From AP-15 sp963762575 (lineage in GTDB: Bacteria > Pseudomonadota > Alphaproteobacteria > ATCC43930 > CGMCC-115725), in NCBI GenBank assembly GCA_963762575.1, contig CAVXLL010000002.1, forward strand, positions 1 to 64,000: DNA of 64,000 bases, in the 5' to 3' direction. The position numbers were made by a program, and so were the translations under genes. Below the pieces are notes generated by a model. That model was not told the DNA's origin, searched no databases, and saw only the letters and a program-made list of their open reading frames with translations. This document shows, in pieces, positions 24,726 through 33,125 of the stretch. The number at the start of each line of letters is the position of its first letter. The stretch's first letter is position 1.

Positions 24726-26246
24726 TCATTGCCGCGGCGAGTGCTGGGCGAGCGGGCGGGTCGGGCTGAGCCGCGCAGGCAGAGCCAATGCCAGGATCAG
24801 GCTGACCACCGCGACGAGCCCTGCAATAATGTAGACGATATGAAGCGAGCTGCCGACAGCCGCGGTAAGGCGCGCAATTTCAGTGGCGCCGAGGCTCTGG
24901 CGGGCCGCCGGCGACATCAGCCGGTTGACGGCGTCGCCCGCATTGGGCAGCAGGCGATAGACGCCGAAATTGAGGAGGGCGCCGAACACGGCGGCGCCGA
25001 CCGACTGGCCGACGATGCGCATGAACATCATCGAAGAGGTCGCCATGCCGCGCTCGCTCCAGCCGACGCTCGCCTGGGTCGACACGATGAAGGCAGTGTT
25101 GCAGAAACCCATGCCGACGCCGAGCATGAAGGCGCCGCTGCTGGCCCAAACCAACCCGCTGGCCGGGGTCAGCAAGATCAGCATGATGCTGCCGACTACC
25201 AGACAGATGCCGCCGATCGACGCCGAGAGGCGGTATGAGGTGCGGATCATCAGGCGCCCCGCCGCCATGCTGGCGAAGGCCCAGCTGACCGACGACGCCG
25301 CGAGCACCACACCGGCGGCCGTCACGTCGCGGCCCATCGCTCCCTGCACATAGGTCGGCAGAAAGCCGGAAACGCTCATCATCAGCGCGCCGTTGAAGAA
25401 GCCGGCCGAGCAGCCGACCGCGACTACTCGATTGCGCCAGAGTTTCAAGGGCAGCATCGGCTCCGCCGCGCGCCTCTCGCGCAGTCCCACCGCTACTAGA
25501 GCAACCGCGCCGCCCAACGCCAGCGTCCCAAGGGTCACGGCGTCGGCGTTGCCGACCTGCACCAGCGCAAACATCGGCGCCCCGACCCCGAGCATCAGCA
25601 GGGCCGAGCCGAGGTAGTCGATGCGGTGCCGTTGCGGCTCGCGATGCTCGTGCAGAAACAGTGCGAACATGACCAGGGTGGCGGCGCCGATCGGCAGATT
25701 GACCCAGAACACCAAGGACCAGCTGACATGCTCGACGACAAAGGCGCCCAATGTCGGGCCGATGATCGCGGCTATGCCGAACATGCCCGAGACGTAGCCC
25801 TGCATCCGCGCCCGCTCGACCGGCGTATAGATGTCGCCGATGATCGTCGTGGCGATCGGCTGGATGGCGCCCGCGCCGATGCCTTCCAATGCCCGGAAAA
25901 ACACCAACGCCGGCATGTCCCAGGCGCAGCCGCATAAGAGGGAGCCGAGCAGAAAAACACTTGTGCCGGCAAAGAACACCCGCTTGCGGCCGTAAAGGTC
26001 GGCGAGGCGCCCATAGATCGGGATCGTTACCGCCTGAGCGAGTAAAAATGCGGCGAATGCCCAGCTGAACAGACGAAACCCGCCGAGGTCGGCGACGATG
26101 GTAGGCATCGCCGTGGCGACGATATAGCTGTCCGTCGCCACCATGAAGATCGCCAGCATGACCCCGGTCATGACAAGCCGGCGAGCGGCCCGGGCTTCCG
26201 CGCTTTGTTCTGTCGCAAGTTCGCGGGTGGTGGGTTGATCGAGCAA
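24726..26246 (-). CDS. DHA2 family MFS drug exporter (EmrB/QacA type)
   Basis: A 506-residue transporter with about 14 hydrophobic segments. The proton-motive motif D1 (ATDSYIVATAMPTIVADLGG), the loop 2-3 motif A (GRLADLYGRKRVF) and antiporter motif C (GMFGIAAIIGPTLGAFVVEH) are present. DHA2 members export cationic or lipophilic toxic compounds in exchange for protons. The start is a TTG with a GGGGAG run close upstream; no ATG near it fits better. No adaptor (EmrA) gene lies beside it, so it probably works alone in the inner membrane. Frame intact. Confidence 0.87.
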   Translation of the reverse strand: MLDQPTTRELATEQSAEARAARRLVMTGVMLAIFMVATDSYIVATAMPTIVADLGGFRLFSWAFAAFLLAQAVTIPIYGRLADLYGRKRVFFAGTSVFLLGSLLCGCAWDMPALVFFRALEGIGAGAIQPIATTIIGDIYTPVERARMQGYVSGMFGIAAIIGPTLGAFVVEHVSWSLVFWVNLPIGAATLVMFALFLHEHREPQRHRIDYLGSALLMLGVGAPMFALVQVGNADAVTLGTLALGGAVALVAVGLRERRAAEPMLPLKLWRNRVVAVGCSAGFFNGALMMSVSGFLPTYVQGAMGRDVTAAGVVLAASSVSWAFASMAAGRLMIRTSYRLSASIGGICLVVGSIMLILLTPASGLVWASSGAFMLGVGMGFCNTAFIVSTQASVGWSERGMATSSMMFMRIVGQSVGAAVFGALLNFGVYRLLPNAGDAVNRLMSPAARQSLGATEIARLTAAVGSSLHIVYIIAGLVAVVSLILALALPARLSPTRPLAQHSPRQ

Positions 26247-26448
26247 AACTCCCCCGATTGAGCAAAGCGCAGCCGGCCGGCGCTATCTACCGGCAACTCG
26301 GTCTGCTCAACAAGGCGGCATCGCGCGGGTCAGGGATGCATCGAATTTAGGCATCTGCGCGGTCCGCCTTTATGCCGCACCGTTCCCGGCGGCCCACACG
26401 TTAGCGTCCACGCTCGTGGTGGAGATTCGGGATCAGCCCTCCATTTCA

Positions 26449-26793
26449 TTACCCTTCGCGCGCCAGCTCCTCGCGGCAGACGTTCTCCAATGGGGTTAAA
26501 TCGTCCTGCACCAGCTTCCACATGACCGGCGGCGCAACGCCCTCGTATTCGTTGCGCAGTACGTTCCCGATCCCAGCCACCTTGGTCCAGGGGATCTCGG
26601 GATGCCGGGTTTTGAGCTCGTCCGTCAAACGGCGGCTGGCTTCGGAAATGATTTCGACGCCGCGCTCGACCAGCCACCGCTTGCGCCAGTCGGCCTCGAA
26701 GGCCTCGATCGTCACGCCCGCCATCTCGGCGCGGATGCGCTCGATCGCCTCGAGGATATCGGTGAGCCGCGGCGCGAACGACGACGCGGCCAT
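26449..26793 (-). CDS. HepT-like HEPN toxin (DUF86), catalytic His replaced
   Basis: A 114-residue HEPN-domain protein of the HepT/DUF86 family, normally the RNase toxin of type VII toxin-antitoxin modules. The family motif in this branch is N-x-L-R-H-x-Y; here it reads GIGNVLRNEYEGV, so Arg and Tyr remain while the catalytic His is Asn. The C-terminal WKLVQDDLTPLENVCREEL is typical. The Tyr is the residue that MNT antitoxins AMPylate in characterised systems. Its ATG overlaps the stop of the nucleotidyltransferase gene by one base. The His change may make the RNase inactive; that is inference. Confidence 0.82.
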   Translation of the reverse strand: MAASSFAPRLTDILEAIERIRAEMAGVTIEAFEADWRKRWLVERGVEIISEASRRLTDELKTRHPEIPWTKVAGIGNVLRNEYEGVAPPVMWKLVQDDLTPLENVCREELAREG

Positions 26794-27086
26794 CAGAACA
26801 CTTGCACGGCCGACGCTTCGATCCGCGACCGCAGAACCCTGTGGAGGCTGTCGCGCGTCATGATGTCGGCCTTGCGACCGAGAATGCGCGATGTCTCCTC
26901 CTTCACATCCATCAACTCGAAAAGGCCAAGCTTGCCCCTTTCGTAGTCGAAGAACAGATCGACATCCAAATCCTCACGCGCCTCGCCGCGCACCGTCGAC
27001 CCGAACAAATAAAGACGCTGGACCCCAAGCCGCCGCAGCTCAGTTTCGTGTTGCTTAAGCTTCGCTATGGCTTCGTCGCGTTTCAT
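26793..27086 (-). CDS. MNT-type nucleotidyltransferase antitoxin (MntA-like)
   Basis: A 97-residue minimal nucleotidyltransferase with the intact GSx10DxD motif, FGSTVRGEAREDLDVDLFFD, and the later acidic residue in KADIMTRD. MNT proteins of this size pair with HEPN toxins and neutralise them by adding AMP to a Tyr near the HEPN active site. Gene order MNT then HepT with a one-base overlap is standard. The pair lies 16 bp after a small open frame with its own strong ribosome site, so the transcript may start further upstream. Confidence 0.88.
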   Translation of the reverse strand: MKRDEAIAKLKQHETELRRLGVQRLYLFGSTVRGEAREDLDVDLFFDYERGKLGLFELMDVKEETSRILGRKADIMTRDSLHRVLRSRIEASAVQVF

Positions 27087-27101
27087 CGATATCTCTATAA
27101 C

Positions 27102-27272
27102 TCATCCACAATACTCATCCAACCGGCGGCTCGACTTCCCTTTGCGCCTGCTTGATCGGCCGTCGATATCGTCATCGCCCAATCCGGTGACGACAATGCG
27201 GGCCCGTGACGCGTGGCGGCCGGGGACCAGCTCGACCGGCTTGATCGTGATCACTTCGCTTTTGGATGACAT
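27102..27272 (-). CDS. Small hypothetical protein upstream of mntA
   Basis: A 56-residue frame too short for routine calling. It starts at ATG 27272 with AAGGAG eight bases upstream and reads MSSKSEVITIKPVELVPGRH, then ASRARIVVTGLGDDDIDG and a basic tail. The pattern of strong ribosome site, GC-rich third positions and a beta-strand-like core suggests a real gene. It ends 16 bp before mntA on the same strand and may be co-transcribed. No family recognised. Confidence 0.5.
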   Translation of the reverse strand: MSSKSEVITIKPVELVPGRHASRARIVVTGLGDDDIDGRSSRRKGKSSRRLDEYCG

Positions 27273-27593
27273 CGGCCCGGCTCCTTGCCCTGGAATCTAG
27301 GCGTCGCGTCCTTTGTGGTCAAATTTTCGGGCGGCAGGCGACGGAAGCGGCTAAAACCGCAGCAGCTCATCCCACGCGGTCGCGTAGCTGGGCAAGTAGC
27401 CGTCGCCGGCCACCACCATGAGGGCTCGGGTTTGATTGCCTAGTGCTGTGCTCATCGGAGTTCTATGTATTGACCCCGCGTGCTGGTGAGGATTTTGCCT
27501 TTAGATCCAGCGAGGACTTGAAAAATTTGTCATAATGGGTTATCGGATTTGTAGAGCCACCACGACCGTGCAAGAACACAAGATATAGAAACG
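27273..27593. other. No supported gene; left edge of mobile island
   Basis: A minus-strand frame from ATG 27455 reads MSTALGNQTRALMVVAGDGY and on to a stop after 34 residues, without a ribosome site, so I do not call it. The sequence becomes less GC-rich from about 27480. The missing N-terminal part of the resolvase that follows is not found here. Confidence 0.35.
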
Positions 27594-28055
27594 GTGAGGC
27601 CCACGCTTCAAAAACTGATAACCAAGCTCGCTGACGGCGACGTGGTGATCATTCCGGCAGTTGACCGCCTCTCGCGCGACACGACCGACCTACTGATCAT
27701 TGCCCGCGAGATGCAGAAGGCCGGGGCGGGCATACGCTCCCTTGCCGAGCCATTCCTCGATACCACGTCCGATTGCGCCGAGATCGTTTTTGCGATCCTT
27801 GGCGTTGCCGCCAAACTCGAACGCCGCCGCATCCTCGACCGGACCGCACGGGGCCGCGCCGACGCTAAGGCCAAGGGCGTCAAATTCGGTCGCAAACCCA
27901 CTCTCACCCCGCACCAGCAGCGCGAAGCCATCAGACGCCGCGACGAGGACGGCGAAACGCTGCGCTCGATAGCTCGCAGCTACAATGTCAGCCCGCAGAC
28001 GATTTCGCGGCTACCGGCCCCCCTGCCCCCGAGCCGCGCTGACCGAAATATCTGA
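27594..28055 (+). pseudogene. Serine recombinase (resolvase/invertase), N-terminally truncated
   Basis: Reads as the last three quarters of a small serine resolvase: DVVIIPAVDRLSRDTTDLLI, FAILGVAAKLERRRILDRTA, then the hinge and helix-turn-helix KFGRKPTLTPHQQREAIRRR to ARSYNVSPQTISRL. The first 50 or so residues, with the catalytic Ser of the YxRVS-type motif, are absent, and the frame begins at a GTG without a ribosome site. Its 3' end runs past the natural end and overlaps the convergent gene by 45 bp. It should be inactive as a recombinase and marks the left border of the mobile region. Confidence 0.75.
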
Positions 28056-28598
28056 CCAGAGCGTTGACACCTTGATCTTTCGATAACGCTCTCGCTGACG
28101 CTCAGCAAGTCCGCGCTTCACTAGGTACGCCATTGCTAGCTGAATGCTCAAATTTGAACGGAGGACAGAGCGAGACACTCTCCCGAGAATTTCTTTGGAG
28201 GTAAGCCATTCATCAGCAGAAAGGGCGCCGTATACGGCATCGGAGAATCGATAACGTATTAGCTTCCCGACCTGGCATCGCTCGGCAAGTCCGCACTTCA
28301 CGAGGTGCGCCATTGCTTGCCGTATTTTCCAATCCGAGCGGGTTACAGAGGGAGGAACTCTCTCCAATACCTGTTTGGAGGTAAGCCATTCATCAGCGGC
28401 GGGAATAGCGCTGTATGCCGCGTAAAAAATCGGGTCAAGCGCATCGAGCCGCGCATCGAGCTTTCCCCATTGCTCTTTCCACTCAGACCATCGCCAAATT
28501 GGCGGCCCGACGCGCCCTCTGTAACGCTCGCGACCAGTGATCACACGCACAACAAACGCGAAAATTAAAAGTCCAAAAAAGAGGCCAACCCAGCTCAT
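28011..28598 (-). CDS. Membrane-anchored protein with two tandem winged-helix-like repeats
   Basis: From ATG 28598 (MSWVGLFFGLLIFAFVVRVI) there is one N-terminal membrane segment, then a basic linker. Two copies of a roughly 60-residue unit follow: ADEWLTSKQVLERVPPSVTR to MAHLVKCGLAER, and ADEWLTSKEILGRVSRSVLR to MAYLVKRGLAER. The repeat is visible in the DNA too (the same GGAGGTAAGCCATTCATCAG block at 28197 and 28377), so it is a recent internal duplication. The unit looks like a winged helix. No family is recognised. The orientation would place the repeats in the cytoplasm. The C-terminus overlaps the truncated resolvase. Confidence 0.55.
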   Translation of the reverse strand: MSWVGLFFGLLIFAFVVRVITGRERYRGRVGPPIWRWSEWKEQWGKLDARLDALDPIFYAAYSAIPAADEWLTSKQVLERVPPSVTRSDWKIRQAMAHLVKCGLAERCQVGKLIRYRFSDAVYGALSADEWLTSKEILGRVSRSVLRSNLSIQLAMAYLVKRGLAERQRERYRKIKVSTLWSDISVSAARGQGGR

Positions 28599-28727
28599 CG
28601 TGCTCGGCATCCCCGCCCGACCCCGAAAGATGAAAACAGGGACAGTCCGGCTATTTATTTACGCCGGCATTCATTTAAGAGCATGTACACGCGCCACAAA
28701 TTTTTACCTTCCGGCGTATTGGGGAAA

Positions 28728-29098
28728 CTAGCTGCTTCTTGACCCTAAAGGACGAGACAAATCTTGTCCTTGAATACTATGGGTGGCAATTGCATTTAAA
28801 AGCTGGTCGATAGTTATGCCTTTTGAAACGGCATCGTCTATTGCTGCCTTGCCCATTTCATTATCTGTAGCATTTTCGCCTTTGCGATAAATTCGTCGAT
28901 GATTCCGGTCATGATGCTGTCCTCGACCTTTTTACCAACCTGCAACCAGGGTATCAGACCGTCCGACAGGAGCGTGATAGATTTCACTGCCCCGGACACT
29001 GCCCGGCCCTGGAGTCGCTGGAAGCCAAGCAAAACCAAGGGCGTACAAGTCGCAAAAGTCACGCGAAACAGACCCGTCGGTTTAAAACCGCAGCACAA
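28728..29098 (-). pseudogene. Hypothetical protein, frameshifted in an A-run
   Basis: The frame from 29098 contains VKSITLLSDGLIPWLQVGKK and VEDSIMTGIIDEFIAKAK, then stops soon after a run of four A (28873-28876 on the plus strand as T). In the frame reached by adding one base to this run the protein continues NATDNEMGKAAIDDAVSKGI, then TIDQLLNAIATHSIQG, to a stop at 28728. The join is smooth in composition, so I read one gene of about 120 residues with a homopolymer indel. Function unknown; the size and mobile context would suit a phage or plasmid accessory gene. The true start is uncertain. Confidence 0.4.
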
Positions 29099-29159
29099 CC
29101 CCGGCGCATGCCCCGCCGTGTTTCTGCCTGAATTGGTGCGATTTTTCCAGAATGCAGAG

Positions 29160-29238
29160 CGTTTTTAGCGCGGCGTCGCGGCGCACGAATTCTCACGGCG
29201 AGAAGAAAGGGCCAGGCCGCGACGGTGCGCTAAAAACG
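29160..29238. repeat. Long imperfect inverted repeat near the IS91 end
   Basis: Arms 29160-29182 (CGTTTTTAGCGCGGCGTCGC...) and 29216-29238 (...GCGACGGTGCGCTAAAAACG) match at 21 of 23 positions, with a 33-bp spacer. It lies about 265 bp beyond the IS91 transposase stop codon, where the terminus of an IS91-type rolling-circle element, which needs hairpins at its ends, is expected. Confidence 0.55.
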
Positions 29239-29502
29239 GATTGGACTAAACCGTGGCACGGCGCCGAGGCGAGCTATGGGGATCGAATAGCACCGGCGAT
29301 GGCGAGCGGGGATCGTCGAGCAGCCTGGGGTGCAGGCTTTGAGGCGCAAGCAGCGATAATGGAAAGCGCACCGGGCTGGCTCTGTGCTGGTGGCGGGACA
29401 CGGCGAGTGCGCGAAGCGTTGCTGGTCGGTTCGGCAGCAAGGTCCTCCGGTGGCTTGGTCGCGGCAAGCGGTGCGTCGAAGGCATTGGGGCGTCACCGGG
29501 CG

Positions 29503-30232
29503 TCATGAAGTGTCGTAGATCGGGCGGCATGGTTTGGCGGGCTTGAGCACTTCGATGATGACCATATGCCCGCGCTGACAGACGGGGCACTCTGTAAGGG
29601 AAGCACCGGTGAGTTCCTCGTACTGGTCGCGATAATCCCCGGCGACTTGGTCGTCCGGGGCCACAGGCTGAGGCATGGCGAGAAGTTGACGACACCGCGC
29701 CAGCTTCTGCTCGCGGTAGCGATTGGCGAGGAAGCCGTAGTAGCGGATGCGTTGAAAGCCGTCGGGCAAAACGTGTAGCAGGAAGCGGCGAATAAATTCG
29801 TCGGCGGAGAGCGTCATCGTCTTCTGCCGGTTGCCATTGCGATAGTCCTTCCAATGGAAGCGGATTTTGCCCTCGTCAATGTCGAGCAGGCGGTTATTGG
29901 AGATGGCGACGCGATGGGTGTATCGCGCGACATAGGCCAAGACCTGTTCGGGGCCGGCGAAGGGCGGTTTGGCGTAGACCCACCATTCTGCCTTTCGGGC
30001 GGGAGCGAGGTGGCGCTGAAAGGCGCGACGGTCGCCGAGCGGCTCCAAGCGCCCGCAGAAGGTCAGCTTGTTGGCGTCGAAGGCCTTCTGCAGAGCGGCC
30101 AGGAACAGCCGGCGGAAGAGGCGAGCGATCACGCGCACCGGCAGGAAGAAGGTCGGCCGGCAGGCGATCCAACGGCTGCTGTCGGGCGAGAGACCGCCAC
30201 CAGCGACGACGCAATGCAGGTGCGGATGATGG
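29503..30232 (-). pseudogene. IS91 transposase, C-terminal piece
   Basis: Starts at the insertion border with HHPHLHCVVAGGGLSPDSSR and continues FFLPVRVIARLFRRLFLAAL, YVARYTHRVAISNNRLLDID and KTMTLSADEFIRRFLLHVLP to a Cys-rich tail (TECPVCQRGHMVI). These are conserved blocks of IS91-family transposases, including the HxH of the rolling-circle nuclease and one of the catalytic-Tyr regions (YVARYTHR). This piece is in one frame, but it is separated from the rest of the gene by the serine-recombinase element, so no functional transposase can be made. Confidence 0.85.
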
Positions 30233-30561
30233 CACCCACGCTCACAATACCCTGAGCGCGGGTAATACGAATGTTCAGGTCTTCTACCCCTTTCACCCGC
30301 TTCGTGGTGCTACCCTGGAGATCCTTCGCAGCCCGAAGCGGGGAGATGGGGCGGTCTGTGTCATGGACCCAGCTGGGAGGCGACTGAAGATTCCCGTTTG
30401 GATGCTGTTGCCAGAGTGCACCGAGATCAAGATCTCGCAACGACCGCATCTGGGTAAGGAAGCCCTCCTATCTCTCGCTTCATTGATCACCTCACAACTC
30501 AACTCCAAAGACCCTGTTCACGATAACCTCCTGCAAACGACTGTTAACGCATGCGAGGAAG

Positions 30562-30813
30562 ATGGTCGTGGTGCAACTTCAATTTCTGGACCTGATGATC
30601 CCAAAGGAATGCGATGTCGTGCCAATCGACGCAGCGACACGCGCCGATCTGATCGATCTCATGGCCCGCGTTCTGGTAGTGGTCTTTCACGAGGAGGGGG
30701 GAAGCGTCAATGACCGAGGTTTTGTACAATGCCAAGATCAAACCGGAGCACCTGGCTCGGAAGGCGATCGTCTACCTTCGGCAGTCCAGCGAAAGACAAG
30801 TGCGACAGAATAA
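30562..30813 (+). CDS. Small accessory protein preceding the serine recombinase
   Basis: From ATG 30562 (site GCGAGGAAG upstream) the frame reads MVVVQLQFLDLMIPKECDVV, then ATRADLIDLMARVLVVVFHE. A small gene of about 50-80 residues often precedes recombinases of this type. As sequenced it overruns into the recombinase gene to 30813. One extra G in the G6 run at 30696-30701 would end it at a TGA (30711-30713) overlapping the recombinase ATG (ATGA), the usual coupled arrangement. I therefore suspect a homopolymer indel; true length about 50 residues. Confidence 0.45.
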   Translation: MVVVQLQFLDLMIPKECDVVPIDAATRADLIDLMARVLVVVFHEEGGSVNDRGFVQCQDQTGAPGSEGDRLPSAVQRKTSATE

Positions 30814-32842
30814 GGAAAGTCAACAGCTGCAGTATGCGGTGGCCGAACGAGTGCGTGCTCTGGGCTGGAAGCAGGTCGAGATCATCAATAGTGACCTGGG
30901 ATCGAGCGCGGGCATTGCCTCCGCCCAGCGGGAAGGCTTCGAGCGTGTCCTCAGCTTGGTGGCACTGGGAGAGGTCGAAATCGTCGGCAGCCGGGAATTA
31001 TCGCGGCTATCCCGCACCGACAAAGACTGGTGTCGGCTGCTCGAGGTGTGTCAGATCTTTGGAACGCTTATCGCTGACGAGCAACAGATCTACGATTTGA
31101 ATTTTCTCGACGATCAATTGGTGCTGGGCATCAAAGGGACACTCAGCGTGGTCGAACTCAAGGTCCTACGCCAACGATTGCTGGCGGGACAGGAGTCCAA
31201 AGCGCGCCGCGGTGAACTGTTCAAAAGGCTCCCGGTTGGGTATGCCCGAGACCCCGTGGGAAAGATTGTGTTTCATCCCGACCGACGGATCTGCGAAGCG
31301 ATACAACTCGTGTTCGCCAAGTTTCGAGAACTGTGGAGCGTGCGTCAGACATTCCAATGGTTCCGTGATCACGACGTGGAGCTACCGGCCAACCCCATTC
31401 AGGGAACGCGGCTGGTCTGGAAGATTCCCTCGCAGAGCCTGATCCGCGACATTTTGTGCAATCCCTTCTATGCTGGCGCGTATGTTTGGGGACGGCGTCC
31501 GGTAACGACGTTGCTGGTGGACGGCCGGCTTGAAAAACGTCAGAGCGCGATGCGCCCCGCCGAAGAGTGCCGCGTCTTCATGCGCGATCATCATGTAGGT
31601 TATATTCACTGGGCCACATACGAAGAGAACCGACGAATGATGCGGCGTAATTCCGTGAACTGGGAGGGGGACGAGTCGATGGCGGCGATACGCGCTGGCC
31701 AGGGTCTTCTGGTAGGACTCCTCCGCTGTGGACATTGTGGACGCAAGCTGCATGTCCGGTATTGGGGTGGTCGCGGCACCAATGCACGCTACCTTTGCAA
31801 GGGCGACTATGATGATGGCGGGCAGTATTGCATCGGCTTTGGCGGTAGCTCGGTAGACCGCCGGGTGGGGCAAGAACTCCTAAAGGTGATCGCGCCTTTG
31901 GGGGTGGACGCCAGTCTGCGAGCGCTGGAAGAACTGAGCGCCGGCGGCGCCGCTCTACGTGCCGCCCTGTCCAGCAAGCTGGAGCAACTGGCGTATGAGG
32001 CAAAGAAAGCCTTCGAACAGTACGACGCGGTGGATGCTCGGAATCGGCTTGCAGCCAGCGAGTTGGAGCGGCGGTGGAACGAAAAGCTGGAAGAAATCGA
32101 GGCAGTCAAGCAACAGCTTTCCAGTTTGGATGCACAACGCTATTCGTTGTCGCCTGAAGAAGAAATCAGAATACGCTCGATGGGTGATCACTTTGCTCAA
32201 GTCTGGCAGAGTGACCACTGTCCTCCGACACTCAAGAAGATGATCTTCCGCACAGCCCTAGAAGAGATCATCGTGCGCACAGACCAGGATAAAAAGAGCC
32301 TTGAGTTGGTGATTCACTGGAAGGGAGGCGTGCATACGCAACTCGCGATGGAGCGGCCGCGTTCCGCAACGGAAACCGCCACGCCTGTGGAGGCACTGGA
32401 GATCATTCGTCGTATGGCTGTTCGCTACGGCGATGACCAGATTGCCTCTGTGTTGAACCGACGCGGCTATTCTACCGGCAAAGGGATGCGATGGAATCAA
32501 ATTCGCGTGGCGACGGCCAGGCGCAACCATTCCATTGCCGGGCAAAAGCGGGCTCTGCCTGATCCGGAGAGAGTTAGCTTGAGCCAAGCCGCGCGAATAT
32601 GTGGCGTCAGTCATCGCACGATCGAACGGCTGGTGGAGGCCGGTCTGTTAAAGTGCGAACAAGTAACTCCTCGTGCACCCTGGGAAATTCGCCGCACTGA
32701 TTTGGATGCCGAACCCGTTCGCGGGATTATTGACCGCCTCCACCGCACTGGCAAACTAATCTTGCAAGGGGGCTGCGCGGAGGATCAGCTCGCCTTGTTC
32801 GTTCAAAATGCAGGAGATGATAATGCCAGGCATCATGAGTGA
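30710..32842 (+). CDS. Large serine recombinase
   Basis: A 710-residue site-specific recombinase. The N-terminal resolvase domain has the catalytic Ser in IVYLRQSSERQ (about residue 26) and the GSRELSRLSRTDKDW block. The recombinase domain covers roughly 180-310 (RDILCNPFYAGAYVWGRRP). A zinc ribbon follows (LLRCGHCGRKLHVRYWGG, paired with YLCKGDYDDGGQYC), then a Glu/Lys/Gln-rich coiled coil around 420-490. The C-terminal part holds a helix-turn-helix like those of excisionases (VSLSQAARICGVSHRTIERL), typical of this branch. Intact, so probably able to move the element it lies in. Start chosen after a GGAGGGGGG site. Confidence 0.9.
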   Translation: MTEVLYNAKIKPEHLARKAIVYLRQSSERQVRQNKESQQLQYAVAERVRALGWKQVEIINSDLGSSAGIASAQREGFERVLSLVALGEVEIVGSRELSRLSRTDKDWCRLLEVCQIFGTLIADEQQIYDLNFLDDQLVLGIKGTLSVVELKVLRQRLLAGQESKARRGELFKRLPVGYARDPVGKIVFHPDRRICEAIQLVFAKFRELWSVRQTFQWFRDHDVELPANPIQGTRLVWKIPSQSLIRDILCNPFYAGAYVWGRRPVTTLLVDGRLEKRQSAMRPAEECRVFMRDHHVGYIHWATYEENRRMMRRNSVNWEGDESMAAIRAGQGLLVGLLRCGHCGRKLHVRYWGGRGTNARYLCKGDYDDGGQYCIGFGGSSVDRRVGQELLKVIAPLGVDASLRALEELSAGGAALRAALSSKLEQLAYEAKKAFEQYDAVDARNRLAASELERRWNEKLEEIEAVKQQLSSLDAQRYSLSPEEEIRIRSMGDHFAQVWQSDHCPPTLKKMIFRTALEEIIVRTDQDKKSLELVIHWKGGVHTQLAMERPRSATETATPVEALEIIRRMAVRYGDDQIASVLNRRGYSTGKGMRWNQIRVATARRNHSIAGQKRALPDPERVSLSQAARICGVSHRTIERLVEAGLLKCEQVTPRAPWEIRRTDLDAEPVRGIIDRLHRTGKLILQGGCAEDQLALFVQNAGDDNARHHE

Positions 32843-32848
32843 GGGTTC

Positions 32849-33125
32849 TGGGTCATTGCCGAGCCCCAGGTGTGGAGCACGGCGGAGACGCCGAGCGCGC
32901 GCCGAGATGCTTGGGATCGGCGGCGATCGTTTGCAGCGTTTCAGCCGCCGTGCGGAACAGAAGGTCGTAGACTGGCCGCCTTGTTCTGATAGGCGATGGC
33001 GGCGATCTCGTGCGGCAGGGTGAAGACGACGTGAAAATATGGCGACTGGGAGGAGATCGGCGTCGCGTGCGCAAGCCAATCCTCGCCGCCGCGCACTGGC
33101 ACTTTGGGCAATGGCGATTGCGGCA
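32849..33125 (-). pseudogene. IS91 transposase, middle piece
   Basis: Begins, right after the RIT border, with CRNRHCPKCQCAAAR, the zinc-finger continuation of the N-terminal piece. It then gives PYFHVVFTLPHEIAAIAYQN, VYDLLFRTAAETLQTIAADP and GVSAVLHTWGSAMT, ending at the serine-recombinase border. These blocks lie in different frames, so at least two indels have accumulated inside this 277-bp fragment. It joins the N-terminal piece at a Cys codon, allowing the insertion point of the RIT element to be fixed. Confidence 0.8.

Larger units (their letters stand above)
30233..32848 (+). mobile_element. Large-serine-recombinase element inserted in IS91
   Basis: The IS91 reading is interrupted between a GGTCAT-complementary side at 32849 and GATGATGG at 30232. 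The triplet TGG appears at both borders (30230-30232 and 32849-32851), and joining the flanks restores an M-T-H-H-P-H-L-H-C reading of the transposase. The element carries one small frame and a 710-residue serine recombinase, and the first 330 bp have no supported gene. Its base composition is visibly less GC-rich than the host. The left and right ends share only a short, imperfect ACCC...CTCA similarity. Confidence 0.65.

Noticed and set aside
30363..30713. A 116-residue frame upstream of the serine recombinase
   Set aside because: Its residues are irregular and it overlaps the better-supported small frame from 30562; only its stop codon is of interest for the indel argument.
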